Below, in pieces: positions 21,084 through 31,172 of a stretch of DNA of 64,000 nucleotides. The translations under genes and the position numbers were made by a program. Each line of letters opens with the position of its first letter. Within the stretch, counting starts at the first letter, position 1. Origin of the DNA: Monomorium pharaonis. Lineage: Eukaryota > Arthropoda > Insecta > Hymenoptera > Formicidae. The notes under the pieces are model-generated. The model had not been told where the DNA came from. It did not search any database and saw nothing but the letters and a program-made list of their open reading frames with translations. The stretch lies in assembly GCF_013373865.1 (NCBI RefSeq), contig NC_050472.1:11911413-11975412 (forward strand), written 5' to 3'.

Positions 21084-22978
21084 CCCAGACAGCATCAGAT
21101 ATCGTGCGAATATTCTACTCTCATACGGAATGTACTGTGATCGTACCGAATACGTAAAACATTCATATAACGTCTCAGTAGAAGGTCATTTTGGTATATC
21201 CTCAAGATAAACTTAGAATATAACGACTGAACTTCGCAACTCCTACTGAATGTACTGAGATTATATCTAATATACTCAAAACGTCCGTAAAATATCCTAT
21301 GATATATCTCATGTATATCTATCACATATTTCCAAAATATCCGCCTAATATCGAAAGTGAATCATGTCAACGCTATCTGTGATCTGTAACGTTACGCATT
21401 TTCGTCTGCCGTGTGACGCAGACACGTGGTAAAGTGTAGGGTGTGAACGTGCGAACATGAACTCACGGACAACGTGGTTTTCTCAGGAATTACGCCCAGA
21501 TAACTCTGGTATGCACATAAGATATAATATAGTAACGTAAACTATAATAATATATATATATGTTCGAGTTCTCGATCGCGACGCGATCGTCCCGAAAGAA
21601 ATACCGGAACTCGCTCACGAGTTGAGCGTGCGCCGTGGATAGCACGGATATTTGTATCCGCTGAAGGAACGAGGAGAGGAGCGAAGTGATTTCAAACTGC
21701 GATTTAATCATCAACGATATCAATTATTTATTTTGACTCAATACGGGACTGCGATCGATGTCTCGTGTCGCGCAAAAACAATTGGAAATCTTCTATTCCG
21801 TCTCTCTCTAACGCCGCCTGGATCGCGGATCGGAGATCTTGATTAGGCTCGTATCTGAGACTCTCGCGGCAGCGGAAATCTTGTTCGCGATCGAGGCGGA
21901 GATCTTGCACGCGAGGCGGTGGACGGTCGCGAGCGCTCCACGATCGTCGACGCATCCAAATAATACAAATACAGTTAACGTGCCGTAACTACGGGAATTG
22001 TCGCTCGGCGACGGGAACAAAAAGATTTGGCGTTGTGTTGACGCTCTCGGCGGCGCGGAACGATATCTCGAGGCAGCGGGCCGGCGTCGAAAGGAGCTCG
22101 AATGGTTTCTCTGTTATCCCGACGGGATAACGCAGCGAAATTATTCGTCGCGCACTTGCACTTGTCCGAACGGCACGTGAGCGAGAACGCGAAGCGGGAA
22201 ACCAATTTCCCGAGCGAGATACGCGACGATAGAAAAGAAGAGCCGACGGCTCTCAAACTTGAGACTATGTCAAATCCCGTCGTTACGATAGGGATCCCGT
22301 CGTTTCGACGGAGATCGGCAGATTTAGACTGACTAAACATGCGATGTACCACACCATCCCTTGCTCTCGCTCAGGATATCGCTCACTCGCCACGTTCCAA
22401 GCGCTTGCTGGCCACGTGAGGTCCAGGATCTCGATGCGTGATGGTGCGCAAACCGATCTCACGCCGCGAGCGAGAGTTGTTGAGATCGACGATTTGTTTG
22501 AATCTCAAACAATATATATATATATATTATTTAGGTTATAACCTACAATTATTTGAGTATAATTTCCCAAAGCATCCCAGCGTATTCAACAGATATTACA
22601 CTTCATTTCTCGCGACAGCTTCCTGATGTGCGAAATGATTAATTTCTTTTCTTCTTTCTTCTTGCTAATTCTGTATGTTTAATTCCTTGTTCCTTATTCC
22701 TCTCATTATGCATGAGCCCATATAATGCGAACATACTGTAGACATATTGTGAATATACTGAAGATATACTTTAGACATACGTATAACATTCTTGAGATAT
22801 ATTCGGTATATTTTCACAAACTGCCAGCGAAATTCTATGGGATAAGGCAACGCGGACATAGTACATTATGAGTATATACTCGGCATATCACAGACGTAAC
22901 TCCAATATTATACGAATATTGCAATATACTTTCGCAATATCCTACTATCGTTCTTATAATCTACGTGTGCTGTCTGGG
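21084..22978. mobile_element. CCCAG-ended element, 1.9 kb, with a solo LTR inside
   Basis: Ends are CCCAGACAGCA and TGCTGTCTGGG. The target site reconstructed from the opposite arm of the host element indicates a 2-bp duplication (AA). The outer thirds (21,110-21,480 and 22,700-22,960) consist of repeated words such as GAATATACT, GTACTGTGATCGTACC and TATCCT/AGGATA. The central 951 bp is a solo LTR. No transposase. Confidence 0.75.
21561..22511. mobile_element. Solo LTR, 951 bp
   Basis: It begins TGTTCGAG and ends CTCAAACA, and is flanked by ATATA on both sides, a 5-bp duplication (though in an AT microsatellite). The block is GC-rich compared with its flanks. On the minus strand it carries several CAAGATYTCCG words also seen at 1,970-2,100. 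A solo LTR forms when the two LTRs of an element recombine. Family not determined; the 5-bp duplication allows BEL/Pao or gypsy. Confidence 0.6.
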
Positions 22979-23049
22979 AATGTGGTTACGCAAGCCTGCA
23001 TACTCTGGATTATACATTTGTGACCCAAACTGCTTTTACAAAGTTTTTG

Positions 23050-23520
23050 AGATTAGGAAAGATGTGCTAATTCAGTAATTCTGAATTTGGATTCAGCGGG
23101 TCAAAATATATAAAGATAAACTAGTCTTGTCGGCCGGACTAAGGTTTTAAAAAACATTTTTTTGAGGTTAGGAAAAAATGAGCCAATTCAGCAATTCTGA
23201 CATTGAATTTGGATTCAGTGAGTCAAAATACGTAAGAAGAGACTAGTATGGTCCGCCGGACTAACATTTAAAAAAAATTTCTTTTTAAGGTTAGAAAAAA
23301 ATGAATCAATTCAGCAATTCTGACTTTGGATTTGAATTTAGCGGGTCAAAATACATAAGGATAGACTAGTCTGGTCCGCCGGACCAACATTAAAAAAAAA
23401 TTTTTTTGAGGTTAGGAAAAAATGAGCTAATTCGCTAATTTTGATTTTGAATTTAAATTTAGCGGGTCAAAATACATAAGGATTGACTAGTCTAGTTCGC
23501 CGGACCAACCACTTTTTTTG
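23050..23520. repeat. Subterminal direct repeats, right arm (about 120 bp x 4)
   Basis: These are the inverted counterparts of 19,543-19,915, four units separated by A/T runs, each ending in a GTCCGCCGGACC-type palindrome. Confidence 0.8.
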
Positions 23521-23530
23521 TGCGCCTGTG

Positions 23531-24290
23531 TTATTGAAGATAATACATTATTGAATATTATACGTGAAGATACAAACTATACGAGTTGAATACCCTGTCG
23601 ACGGTGCAAGTAGTACAAGTTTCATGTGCAGTAAAGTGTAAAAATTAAATAATTATAATAATTTTGTTTTTATGTTTTTAGTACGTGTACGTAGGTAAGT
23701 TGCGGCAGCAGCGCGTTTCTTTCAGAAACGTAGAAAATGTCCTAATACCCAGTACTTCTGTAACAGCCATCCCTCTAAGGATGGGGTTAGTGTCCGTGCG
23801 CGGACCTATAAATCAACAAATAAGTTTTTAATTATATTTTATGTATTTTTTATATAATTATTTATATAAAATGTATTTAAATATATTTTATATATTCAAA
23901 GTATTAATATATATTCAAGGTTTTATTTACGACATTTATTTTTTTAGTAATAAATTTATTGAGAAGATATCGGCATTTACGGTTTTAATAATATAAGAGA
24001 GAAATTTTGGACACGATACTTTAGAAATATCCTTAGAGCGCAAAATGACGATGTAATTAATTGTGTATATGGCCAATTCGGAATGCCCGATGTGTGGGAC
24101 CTGCTTATTTGGGATGCCGTTAATAGATCCGGATCAGGAGTTCTGAATATAATTATATAAAAATTTATCATATTTTATATAATAAGAATTTATTATATTT
24201 TATATTATAAAAAGTTATCATATTTTATTGTATATACTATTTTAAAAATATAATAAGAGTAAATCAAATTATATAATCAAAATATTTTAC
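23531..24290. other. AT-rich DNA without gene
   Basis: No coding frame is supported. About 24,100-24,190 resembles 780-860. A GC-richer patch at 23,690-23,820 has no recognisable content. Confidence 0.4.
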
Positions 24291-24429
24291 CATGTTATAT
24301 TCTTTTACTCCCACACATTCCGTCATATATTCTCGCTCCCATCACACTCACGCTCACGCTCTCCGTCGCGGTGCTATTCATGCATTCTCTCATGCTCTTG
24401 CTCATTCTCTCTTACACTCTCATGCTCTT

Positions 24430-24695
24430 TCACACTCACAGGCGGTGGCGGCGACAGGTGGACTCCGGAGCGCGAGCACCGCGGTGATGGCTGTGGCAGC
24501 GGCGGCGGCGGGCGCGGACCTCGATTCCTCTTCTCCCGCTTCCGGGGACGGTCACGGACCCCGAAACATGACTGCGAAACGCGATTCTTCCCTTCCATCT
24601 CGACACTGTGAGACTCCCGATCCGCGTGACGTCATGCTTCCGCGCACCTACAAGTTCCCCCTGCACACCCTCTCCCCCCTCAAAGCTCCGTAGTT
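24430..24695. other. Isolated GC-rich, CpG-dense block
   Basis: A block of about 265 bp with many CpGs sits between AT-rich repeats. Open frames exist on both strands (plus 24,292-24,693; minus 24,666-24,374) but have biased, low-complexity Ala/Ser/Arg/Pro composition. It is 0.9 kb downstream of the host gene's stop codon. It could be a CpG-island-like promoter, an exon of another transcript, or captured mobile-element DNA. Confidence 0.35.
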
Positions 24696-24699
24696 AAAA

Positions 24700-25020
24700 C
24701 CGATGTATAACTAACTACTAGAATTGAATTTTAATTCTTAATTAAATAAAATTTAATTGAAAATTAAATAAAAATTCTGAATTAAATTTTGTTGTAAATA
24801 ATTATAAAAATTAAATTTTAATTCTGAAATAAAATTTAACTGAGAATTAAATTATATTTTTCAATTAAATTTTGTTATAAATGATATTTGAATTTTAATT
24901 CTGAATTAAATTTTGTTGAAATTGAAATTGAAATTTTAATTCTCCATTAAATTTTGTTCTAATTAAAAATTAAATTTTAATTCTAAATTAAATGAAATTT
25001 AATTTAGAGTTAACTTTGAA
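24700..25020. repeat. Low-complexity TTAAATTTTAATTCT repeats
   Basis: Variants of AATTAAATTTTAATTCTGAA recur about every 20-70 bases on both strands. No gene. Confidence 0.7.
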
Positions 25021-25576
25021 TTCTTTAGTTTTATTGTAATTATTTGAAAGATTTAATTAATTATTTGCAACTTTGGAGTAAGGTTTCTTAGTTCATGTAA
25101 ATAACGATTTAGTTTTTAAAATAACGAACATTTGCGACTCATCTAGCTTCATATATAGGTATTATAACAAAGCGAGTGGGAGAGGGAGAAAGTAAATTTA
25201 TTATTTGTTTACCACTTAAAATTCTATTTTTTAATTTTTATTGTGGCTATAATTTTATAAATTTATTTTTTAAAATATGAAATGTAAAATGTTCTTATTT
25301 TTTATTTCTATTAATATTTTTGACGTATTGAATCGAATCATTTTCATGTATAAATAATATATAGTAATTGTTTAGGAATTTGTTTCTGATTAAAAATTTG
25401 GTTTTAATTCCTGTCACATTATAGCTAAAATTTTTTTCTCTACATTTATTATTAAAAATCGATTTGCGATCCATCAATGAATAACCCATATTTTGAGAAT
25501 TTCTGATTTACAATATTTTAATTAATAAGTGGGATGTATGAAATATATATATGACAACTTAGTTGACACTGGTCAA
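25021..25576 (-). other. Probable 3' untranslated region and downstream DNA of the host gene
   Basis: This AT-rich stretch directly follows the stop codon of the Ig/FN3 gene on the minus strand. AATAAA-type signals are present on that strand (for example near 25,437-25,445), so cleavage within a few hundred bases of the stop is plausible. The exact end is not determinable. Confidence 0.35.
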
Positions 25577-27729
25577 TTAGTATTTTTTGATAGACCACCT
25601 CCAACGACGTGGTATCCATCCGTGTATTTCTTCCTGTACTCTTCGATATAGGAGAAGCACGATGAACGGGACTGCTAAAGTTTCCTTTTTAAAGAAATAA
25701 ATATACATTGCAGCTATTAGCAATGTCAGATCGGTTATATAGCTCACCGTCGATCTGACTGTTCTTTTAGCTTCTAGAGCTAACTGTTTTCCATTTATTT
25801 GATCAGGAATACTTTCTCTGGCGTTTTCTGTGGTTATTTCGATTTCTCTTCTCATTGTTCGATATTTGCTACTCTCAAGTGCTTTTTGTAATTTTTCAAC
25901 CTTTAATTCTACTGGCACCGTCGCTCTAAATTTTTCTCTAGAACTTGATCTAGATGAGGAGCGCGAGGAAGGTCTAGAAGATATTTTAGATATATGAGAG
26001 CCTTGTTCATTTAAATCATTTTTTGTTAAAGATCGACTTTGTCTTTCCTGAGAAGGTGTGCGATTCCGAGTTTTCGAAGATGATCTCGAAGCACGTCCTA
26101 ATCTTTCATTTCTTCTTGTAGCTGGAGATTGGTCCCTGGAATTTGGTCTACTTCTGCACTTCTCCTTTGCAATCATTGTGTCTCTCGCTGGAGTTGTACC
26201 TCTGGAATCAACGCTTTCTCTCCTGGAACTCGGTATTTCATTATTTTTCTTTTGTTTGTCGATTTCATTTTTATTTTTAACTTTTAATTTTATTGTTTTT
26301 TCCTGCTCTTGCGTATCTGTTAATTTTGGAGCAAGTTTTTCTTGTACTCGATACTTCTGATCTTGATCTTCAGAAATGGAAGACCTACGAGAACTAGCTG
26401 CACTGCCATGTCGTGAATGACTTGCGTATTCTCGAACTATTTCAGTGTATTGATTTACAACAGCCATTCTAGCTTCTATTTCTGTCTCTTCTTCAGGTGT
26501 TATGGAACGCAGTTTTGCTTGCATTCTTCGATTTTTTGCTGCTTCTGCCGCAGATATAATACTATCCGTATCCGATTCCGACATCGTAGAAGTCTTTAGA
26601 GCTTCGGACAGGGAGATTCGGTTAGAGAAATTCGAAATTTTGTCATTAATATTCATATTCGTTTTCTCTAGATCTTCTTGTTGATACAATTGTGATAATG
26701 TTTTTCTAATTGGTGTTTCTGGAGAAATCGATCTGTCAAAATTGTGCTCTTCAAAATTAATTTCTTCTTTAGGTTTTTTAAGAATTGATTTAGGCATTAC
26801 ATTATTGGATGAGACAAAAGTAGCCATTCTGACAGGTGGAGGAGAAGTTTCAAATATTGGTAATCTATCGTATGAAATCTGTGGGAATTCTTGCTCGACG
26901 TGTGGAACTGATTTTCCTCTAGGATGATACGTATCTTCTTCATCAATAATTTGTCTCGCCAGGATCCTTGATTTTAATAATTTCAAATCCTCGCTATCTG
27001 CACTACTGATTTCTTCTGATGATTCTTCAGAAGTTTCAATACTATTTTCCTCCTCTTCTGTTTTTGTTTGAGCAATCGGTTGAGATTCTACTTTATTCAC
27101 CATAATAGATGGTATATTCAGCTTTTCGCTTTCTTCATTATTTGCTTGTATCGATTTCTCTCCTTGTATCTTTTCTAGGATTGGTACATTTGTTTCATGC
27201 CATCTACGCAGACGTTCTACGGATTCAACTTTATTGTTCTGTTCCCAAGGATCTATCATTATCGTTTCAGAGGGAAGATTTGGATCTGATCTGGCTTCAA
27301 CATCTGGTAACAAAACTGGCGAAAGAAGTTTTAACGTTTTCGAGGATATATCCGTTTGTCCTTCACTTGCTCTTCGACGATTTATTTTGGCCTGCCAAGA
27401 AGCCATTAAATTGTGCGTAGTAATACCGGAATTAGATAGGTGTCTTTGAAATGATGGTTTCTGAATAGATTCGATATCTAACATTAATTCGATTTGTCTT
27501 TCAGATTGCATTTTTTGTTTATCAATTTCAGATGCCTCTTCAGCAGCAACAGCGCGGTAAAAGCGTTCCATAGCTCGTTCATGAAGAAGTTCGGTAGAGC
27601 TAACCGCTTCTCGCATTACTTCCACTATTTGATGCTGCGTACTAAATAATTCTGGAAGAGATAATGACATCGGCGGTGGTATAAGATCATTATCATCTTC
27701 TATTAGCTTGATCACATTCTGTTTGGTAC
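25577..27729 (-). CDS. Ig/FN3 muscle-type protein, terminal exon
   Basis: This last coding exon carries 716 codons plus the stop. The acceptor TTTCAG lies just above 27,729. Its first two bases complete a Ser codon begun by the A that ends exon 60,948-61,365. The product is mostly polar and probably disordered: Ser/Glu-rich early (about residues 190-240), with SILKKPKEEINFEEH near the middle and a Ser/Arg-rich tract (SRPSSRSSSRSSSRE) near residue 600. The C-terminus has two hydrophobic stretches, YITDLTLLIAAMYIYFF and TLAVPFIVLLLY, separated by KKE, and ends in a basic Trp/Arg tail. That looks like a membrane hairpin. There is no Ig or FN3 domain in this exon. Composition and an uninterrupted frame make it clearly real coding sequence. 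Confidence 0.85.
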
Positions 27730-27785
27730 CTGAAATAGTAATTAAATAATAAAATTAGCTTACATACACAATTCTTACTTTTATT

Positions 27786-28030
27786 TAAAGGGATGTTGGA
27801 GTCATGGTCAAACTAATCGGGGTCATTAATGTAAAGTCATTTGTGCACCATTAACAAGATTTTCTATGTATTTTTTTGAAAATCTTTTTTGAGAATTAAA
27901 ATACACGTAATAATAGCCTTTTTTATTTCCAATAATGATTTTTTTCACGGAATACATGAATTGGTTCAGAACTAATAATTAATTTCATCTAACAGGAAAA
28001 AAAGAAAAAAGCCTATGTTTACAAAAATTT
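27786..28030. mobile_element. Partial copy of the TTAA/GGGGA MITE
   Basis: AAGGGATGTTGGAG at 27,788, followed by GGTCATTAATGTAAAGTCAT and AAAATACACGTA blocks, matches the right half of the MITE at 18,735-19,308 in inverted orientation. Only one end is recognisable. It lies about 60 bases upstream of the intron's splice acceptor. Confidence 0.5.
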
Positions 28031-28059
28031 TACAGTATATTCTATATTTAATGACATTT

Positions 28060-29685
28060 TCTTGATTCTTCAGAATCTTTGTTTCTCTACTTCTTTCCCT
28101 GATTTTTTTTATTGTCTGTTGTCTTCTCTGCTTCCTTTCTTTTTGCTGAAACTAGTCTCATCCATAAAATATTTTTTTCTTTATTTAACACGGTTTCCTC
28201 CTCTGTTAGATCAGTCTTTGTTTCGCATTTTTCCTTGATATGTTGCCAGGTCTTTTTCTTTTATCCGCAGATACTGCATATTTTCTTTTCTTCTGGTAGT
28301 CAATATTTTTTTCCTTTCTACACGTTACATCATTTAAATCTCGTTATCATCCTTGCTTTGTTTCTACCTCCTTTTATTTCCAAGTATTTTGGTCTTTCTT
28401 TTAGCTATTTTTGGTAGTCTTTTGCAGATTCTGACTCCTTTATTCTTATTCTTCTCTCTTCTTCCTTCTTTTTCCTGTACCTCCTTCGCCAGATTCTTAT
28501 CGAGTCTTTTTCCTTATCTTCCCTTGCTTCACTTTCCCATTTATGCGTTTTCCCTTTTGCATACAATTCTTTCATAGCTTACTCCACTTTGTATCTTCTC
28601 TTTTTTCCATTTCTTTTCTGTATTTTTTAAGTAATTTGTTTTCTGTATCCCTCCTAATTTTTTCCTGGTATTTTAGAACTTTGACACCTGCTTCTATGCT
28701 AATCTGTTCAATTTTGACCTCTTCTAAAATTACATACTTCGACGTGCATCTCTCCAAGCCTAGTCCATCTAATGTATCTTGCTTGTAGTGTTTCCAATTT
28801 TTCTCTTTCTTCCCATCCTCAAACTTTCACTCCATACATAAAAATACTTTTGACTAGGATGTTTAACATCATCATTTTTCTTTCCCAATCTCCTTCAAAT
28901 TGTCTTTCCCCTATTCCCCATATATCTGCGCCGTTATTCCTGCTGCCCTTTTCGTCATCTCTTGCATCACCCCGTTGTTTTTCTTGAACATGTATCCTAG
29001 ATATTTAAATTCCTCCACCTTTTCTATGTTTTTGTCCCTCCATCTCCATTTTCTGTTTTCCTTTTCCCTATTCTTCCTGCTAAAAATTAAAATTTTGGAT
29101 TTTCCTACATTCAGTATCATTTTTTAAAAAATATATCTGCAAACTGATTAGCATCCTTCTCAGCCCTTTTTCTTCTGTTGCCTAATATGGCCAGGTCATC
29201 TGCATATGCCAAAGTGTACATTTTGGTCCCTCCTATGTTTACCCCTCCATTATTTCTTTTCTTTAGAAAGCCTTCTACATCTGCCATGACTATAAAAAAG
29301 AGCAGCAGGCTAAGTGGACACCCCTGTCTCAATCCTTTTCCTGTCCAAAATTTTCTTGTATACCTATTACTTACTTTAATTCTATAAGCAGTTTCTTGGT
29401 AGATGTTTCCTATTACCCTAATTAGCCTCTAATTTATCTTACAATTTCTCATCTCTTCTGCCGCAATTTCTGTCTATTTACTTTGTTGAACACTGCTTTT
29501 AAATCCGCGAAGGAGACACATAGTTTTCTTTTTTTTTATGGATCTCTTTTTCTGCTACTGTTTTCAAAATGTAGATGTTGTCTATTCCACTTGTTTTCTT
29601 TCTAAAACCAGCTTGGGTTTCTGGTAGTATCTTTAAACTTTTTGTTTCTTTTTTTAGTCTTTTTTCTTTTATTATTACCATTATA
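28060..29685 (-). pseudogene. LINE (non-LTR retrotransposon), 3' part
   Basis: Minus-strand frames give reverse transcriptase blocks in order: QAGFRKKTSGIDNIYIL, RQGCPLSLLLFFIVMADVEG, TLAYADDLAIL (catalytic YADD intact), ILNVGKSKILIFSRKNRE and VEEFKYLGYMFKKNNG. A Lys/Glu-rich C-terminal region follows to about 28,100. The frames are separated by several shifts and stops. The 5' part lies at 32,414-33,295, on the other side of a Tc1-like insertion. The element has the same orientation as the host gene. Clade not assigned. Confidence 0.7.
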
Positions 29686-30599
29686 CACTACTAAAAAAAA
29701 AAAATAGGGAACACTTTTTGTATACCGAAAATTTAGGCTATATTCAAACTGCTGCAATTCAGCGAAAAATCATCGTAGAAACAAAATCTAAAAAACGTTT
29801 TAAAGCTTGAAACTTCTTCTTTCAAATGCTTCTGGCGATTTTAGTTATCTTTTTTTTACCAACGTGGCACAAGGATGAAGCTTGACCCGTTAAAATAAAA
29901 ATTTTTTATGCGAATTTGCTGCGCTGCATCCCGCGTGAAAAAAATCATAGAGCATTTTTGTTATTTGCATCTTAGAGCGGGAACTTTCCCCTTTAATTTG
30001 AGTGGTTGTTCATTGCTGTACGTTTTTTTTGACCAAGTTATTGAGATTTTAATAAAAAATGGTCATTTTGACTTTCATCGCTTGTTACTCGTAAACAAAT
30101 CAACGTGCAGCGCTCAGCAAAAAAGCATTGGAAAGCTGAAAGTTTGCCTTTTTGAATGCTGTTATCAATTTTTTTACGGATTTACTTTTTCTAACAACAA
30201 ATTGTGTTCAAAGATTACGTAAAAAATCGCATATTTTACGGTTTTTATTTAGTTTAAGGTACTGTTGTGAAGAAAGATCCAATCACATTGCTAAAGCAAA
30301 GTTTTATAGTACAATTACTCCCCAGTAATAAACACTAACGTTCATGAAATGTAACATTTGTATTCCACGTGTTTATAATTTTTGAAATTGCTGAAATTAT
30401 TTAAAACGTTTTTTCAACAATTTTTCTACACACTTTTGACCAAATTACAAAGTTAACCTTACATTTCTTTTTAAATGACGCTTACCGACGGCATTAGCGT
30501 TATCCAATGTGCACCATGTGGAAGATGCCGGTCGAATTGTGCACATCGCGTGCGCGTTCTCGTGCGCAAGTGCCAAGTCTTACCCTTAGACATTGTTAG

Positions 30600-30990
30600 A
30601 TACGTCTTCAATTTGCGCGCAATCGCATAAATTGGACCGCGAGAAAATGGAAAAATGTGTACTTTTCTGATGAATCGCGTTTCTGTCTTTACAGCAATGA
30701 CGCTCGTACACTTACTTGGCGTCGATGAAATGAACTATGATCGACGCTGCGTTATGCTAGTACAAGCCCATAACGGTGGTTCTGTGATTGTGTGTATTTC
30801 AAAGCAGAACAAACTGAATTAGTGATCCTGCCACTTCCTGTAATTACAAGTGTTCGATACATAAATGAAATTCGTGGATCTTACAAATTGCCTTTACGTT
30901 TATCGCATACGAATTTTGTGTTTATGCAGGACTTGTCTTCATGCGGCAAATGTAACTAGACGCTTTCTCGATCTTGTCTAACAGTAGTTA
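30600..30990 (+). pseudogene. Tc1-like transposase, catalytic-core remnant
   Basis: Plus-strand frames show WKNVYFSDESRFCLYS (first Asp) near 30,645 and NFVFMQD near 30,915 (second Asp), with stops and shifts between. The Glu-containing end is missing. It cannot encode an active enzyme. Confidence 0.6.
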
Positions 30991-31172
30991 CTCGACCATG
31001 ACCACTGCCTTCATGTCTCGTATAACGTCCTGTCTTTTGATATCGTGACCAAACTCTACTCACTACAGAGATAGACAACATGATGCGCTACGTGACGCAT
31101 GCGAAAACCTTCTTCGAGAAGTGCGATTATTTGTGCAACTTCTGTTGCAGGCAAATGTCTACACGGCATTTT
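30990..31172 (-). pseudogene. Tc1-like transposase, N-terminal remnant in inverted orientation
   Basis: Read on the minus strand from ATG at about 31,170: MPCRHLPATEVAQIIALLEE, then GFRMRHVAHHV, then stops. This is the helix-turn-helix start of the same transposase family, but it points toward the core fragment from the opposite strand. A second, shorter N-terminal start (MPRRHL) occurs on the plus strand at about 31,406. Confidence 0.55.

Larger units (their letters stand above)
19514..23530. mobile_element. Long-TIR element carrying a repeat-associated protein, 4.0 kb with insertion
   Basis: The ends read CACAGGCACACACAAAAAAA and, at 23,530 inverted, CACAGGCGCACAAAAAAAG. Each arm of about 560 bases holds three to four direct repeats of about 120 bases (starting GGTCCGGCGGACC) and then a unique block ending GGGGAAAATTTAATA. 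The two arms face each other around a minus-strand gene at 20,084-20,770. The right arm is interrupted by 21,084-22,978. Without that insertion it is about 2.1 kb. No target duplication is evident. Confidence 0.75.

Noticed and set aside
24292..24693. 133-codon frame through the GC-rich block
   Set aside because: The first half is a CTCACGCTC-type simple repeat. The rest is low-complexity and equally open on the other strand. It is not supported as a protein.
26058..27449. Plus-strand frames of 60-103 codons opposite the terminal exon
   Set aside because: Shadows of the minus-strand exon; they have hydrophobic, Leu/Ser/Phe-biased composition and no motif.
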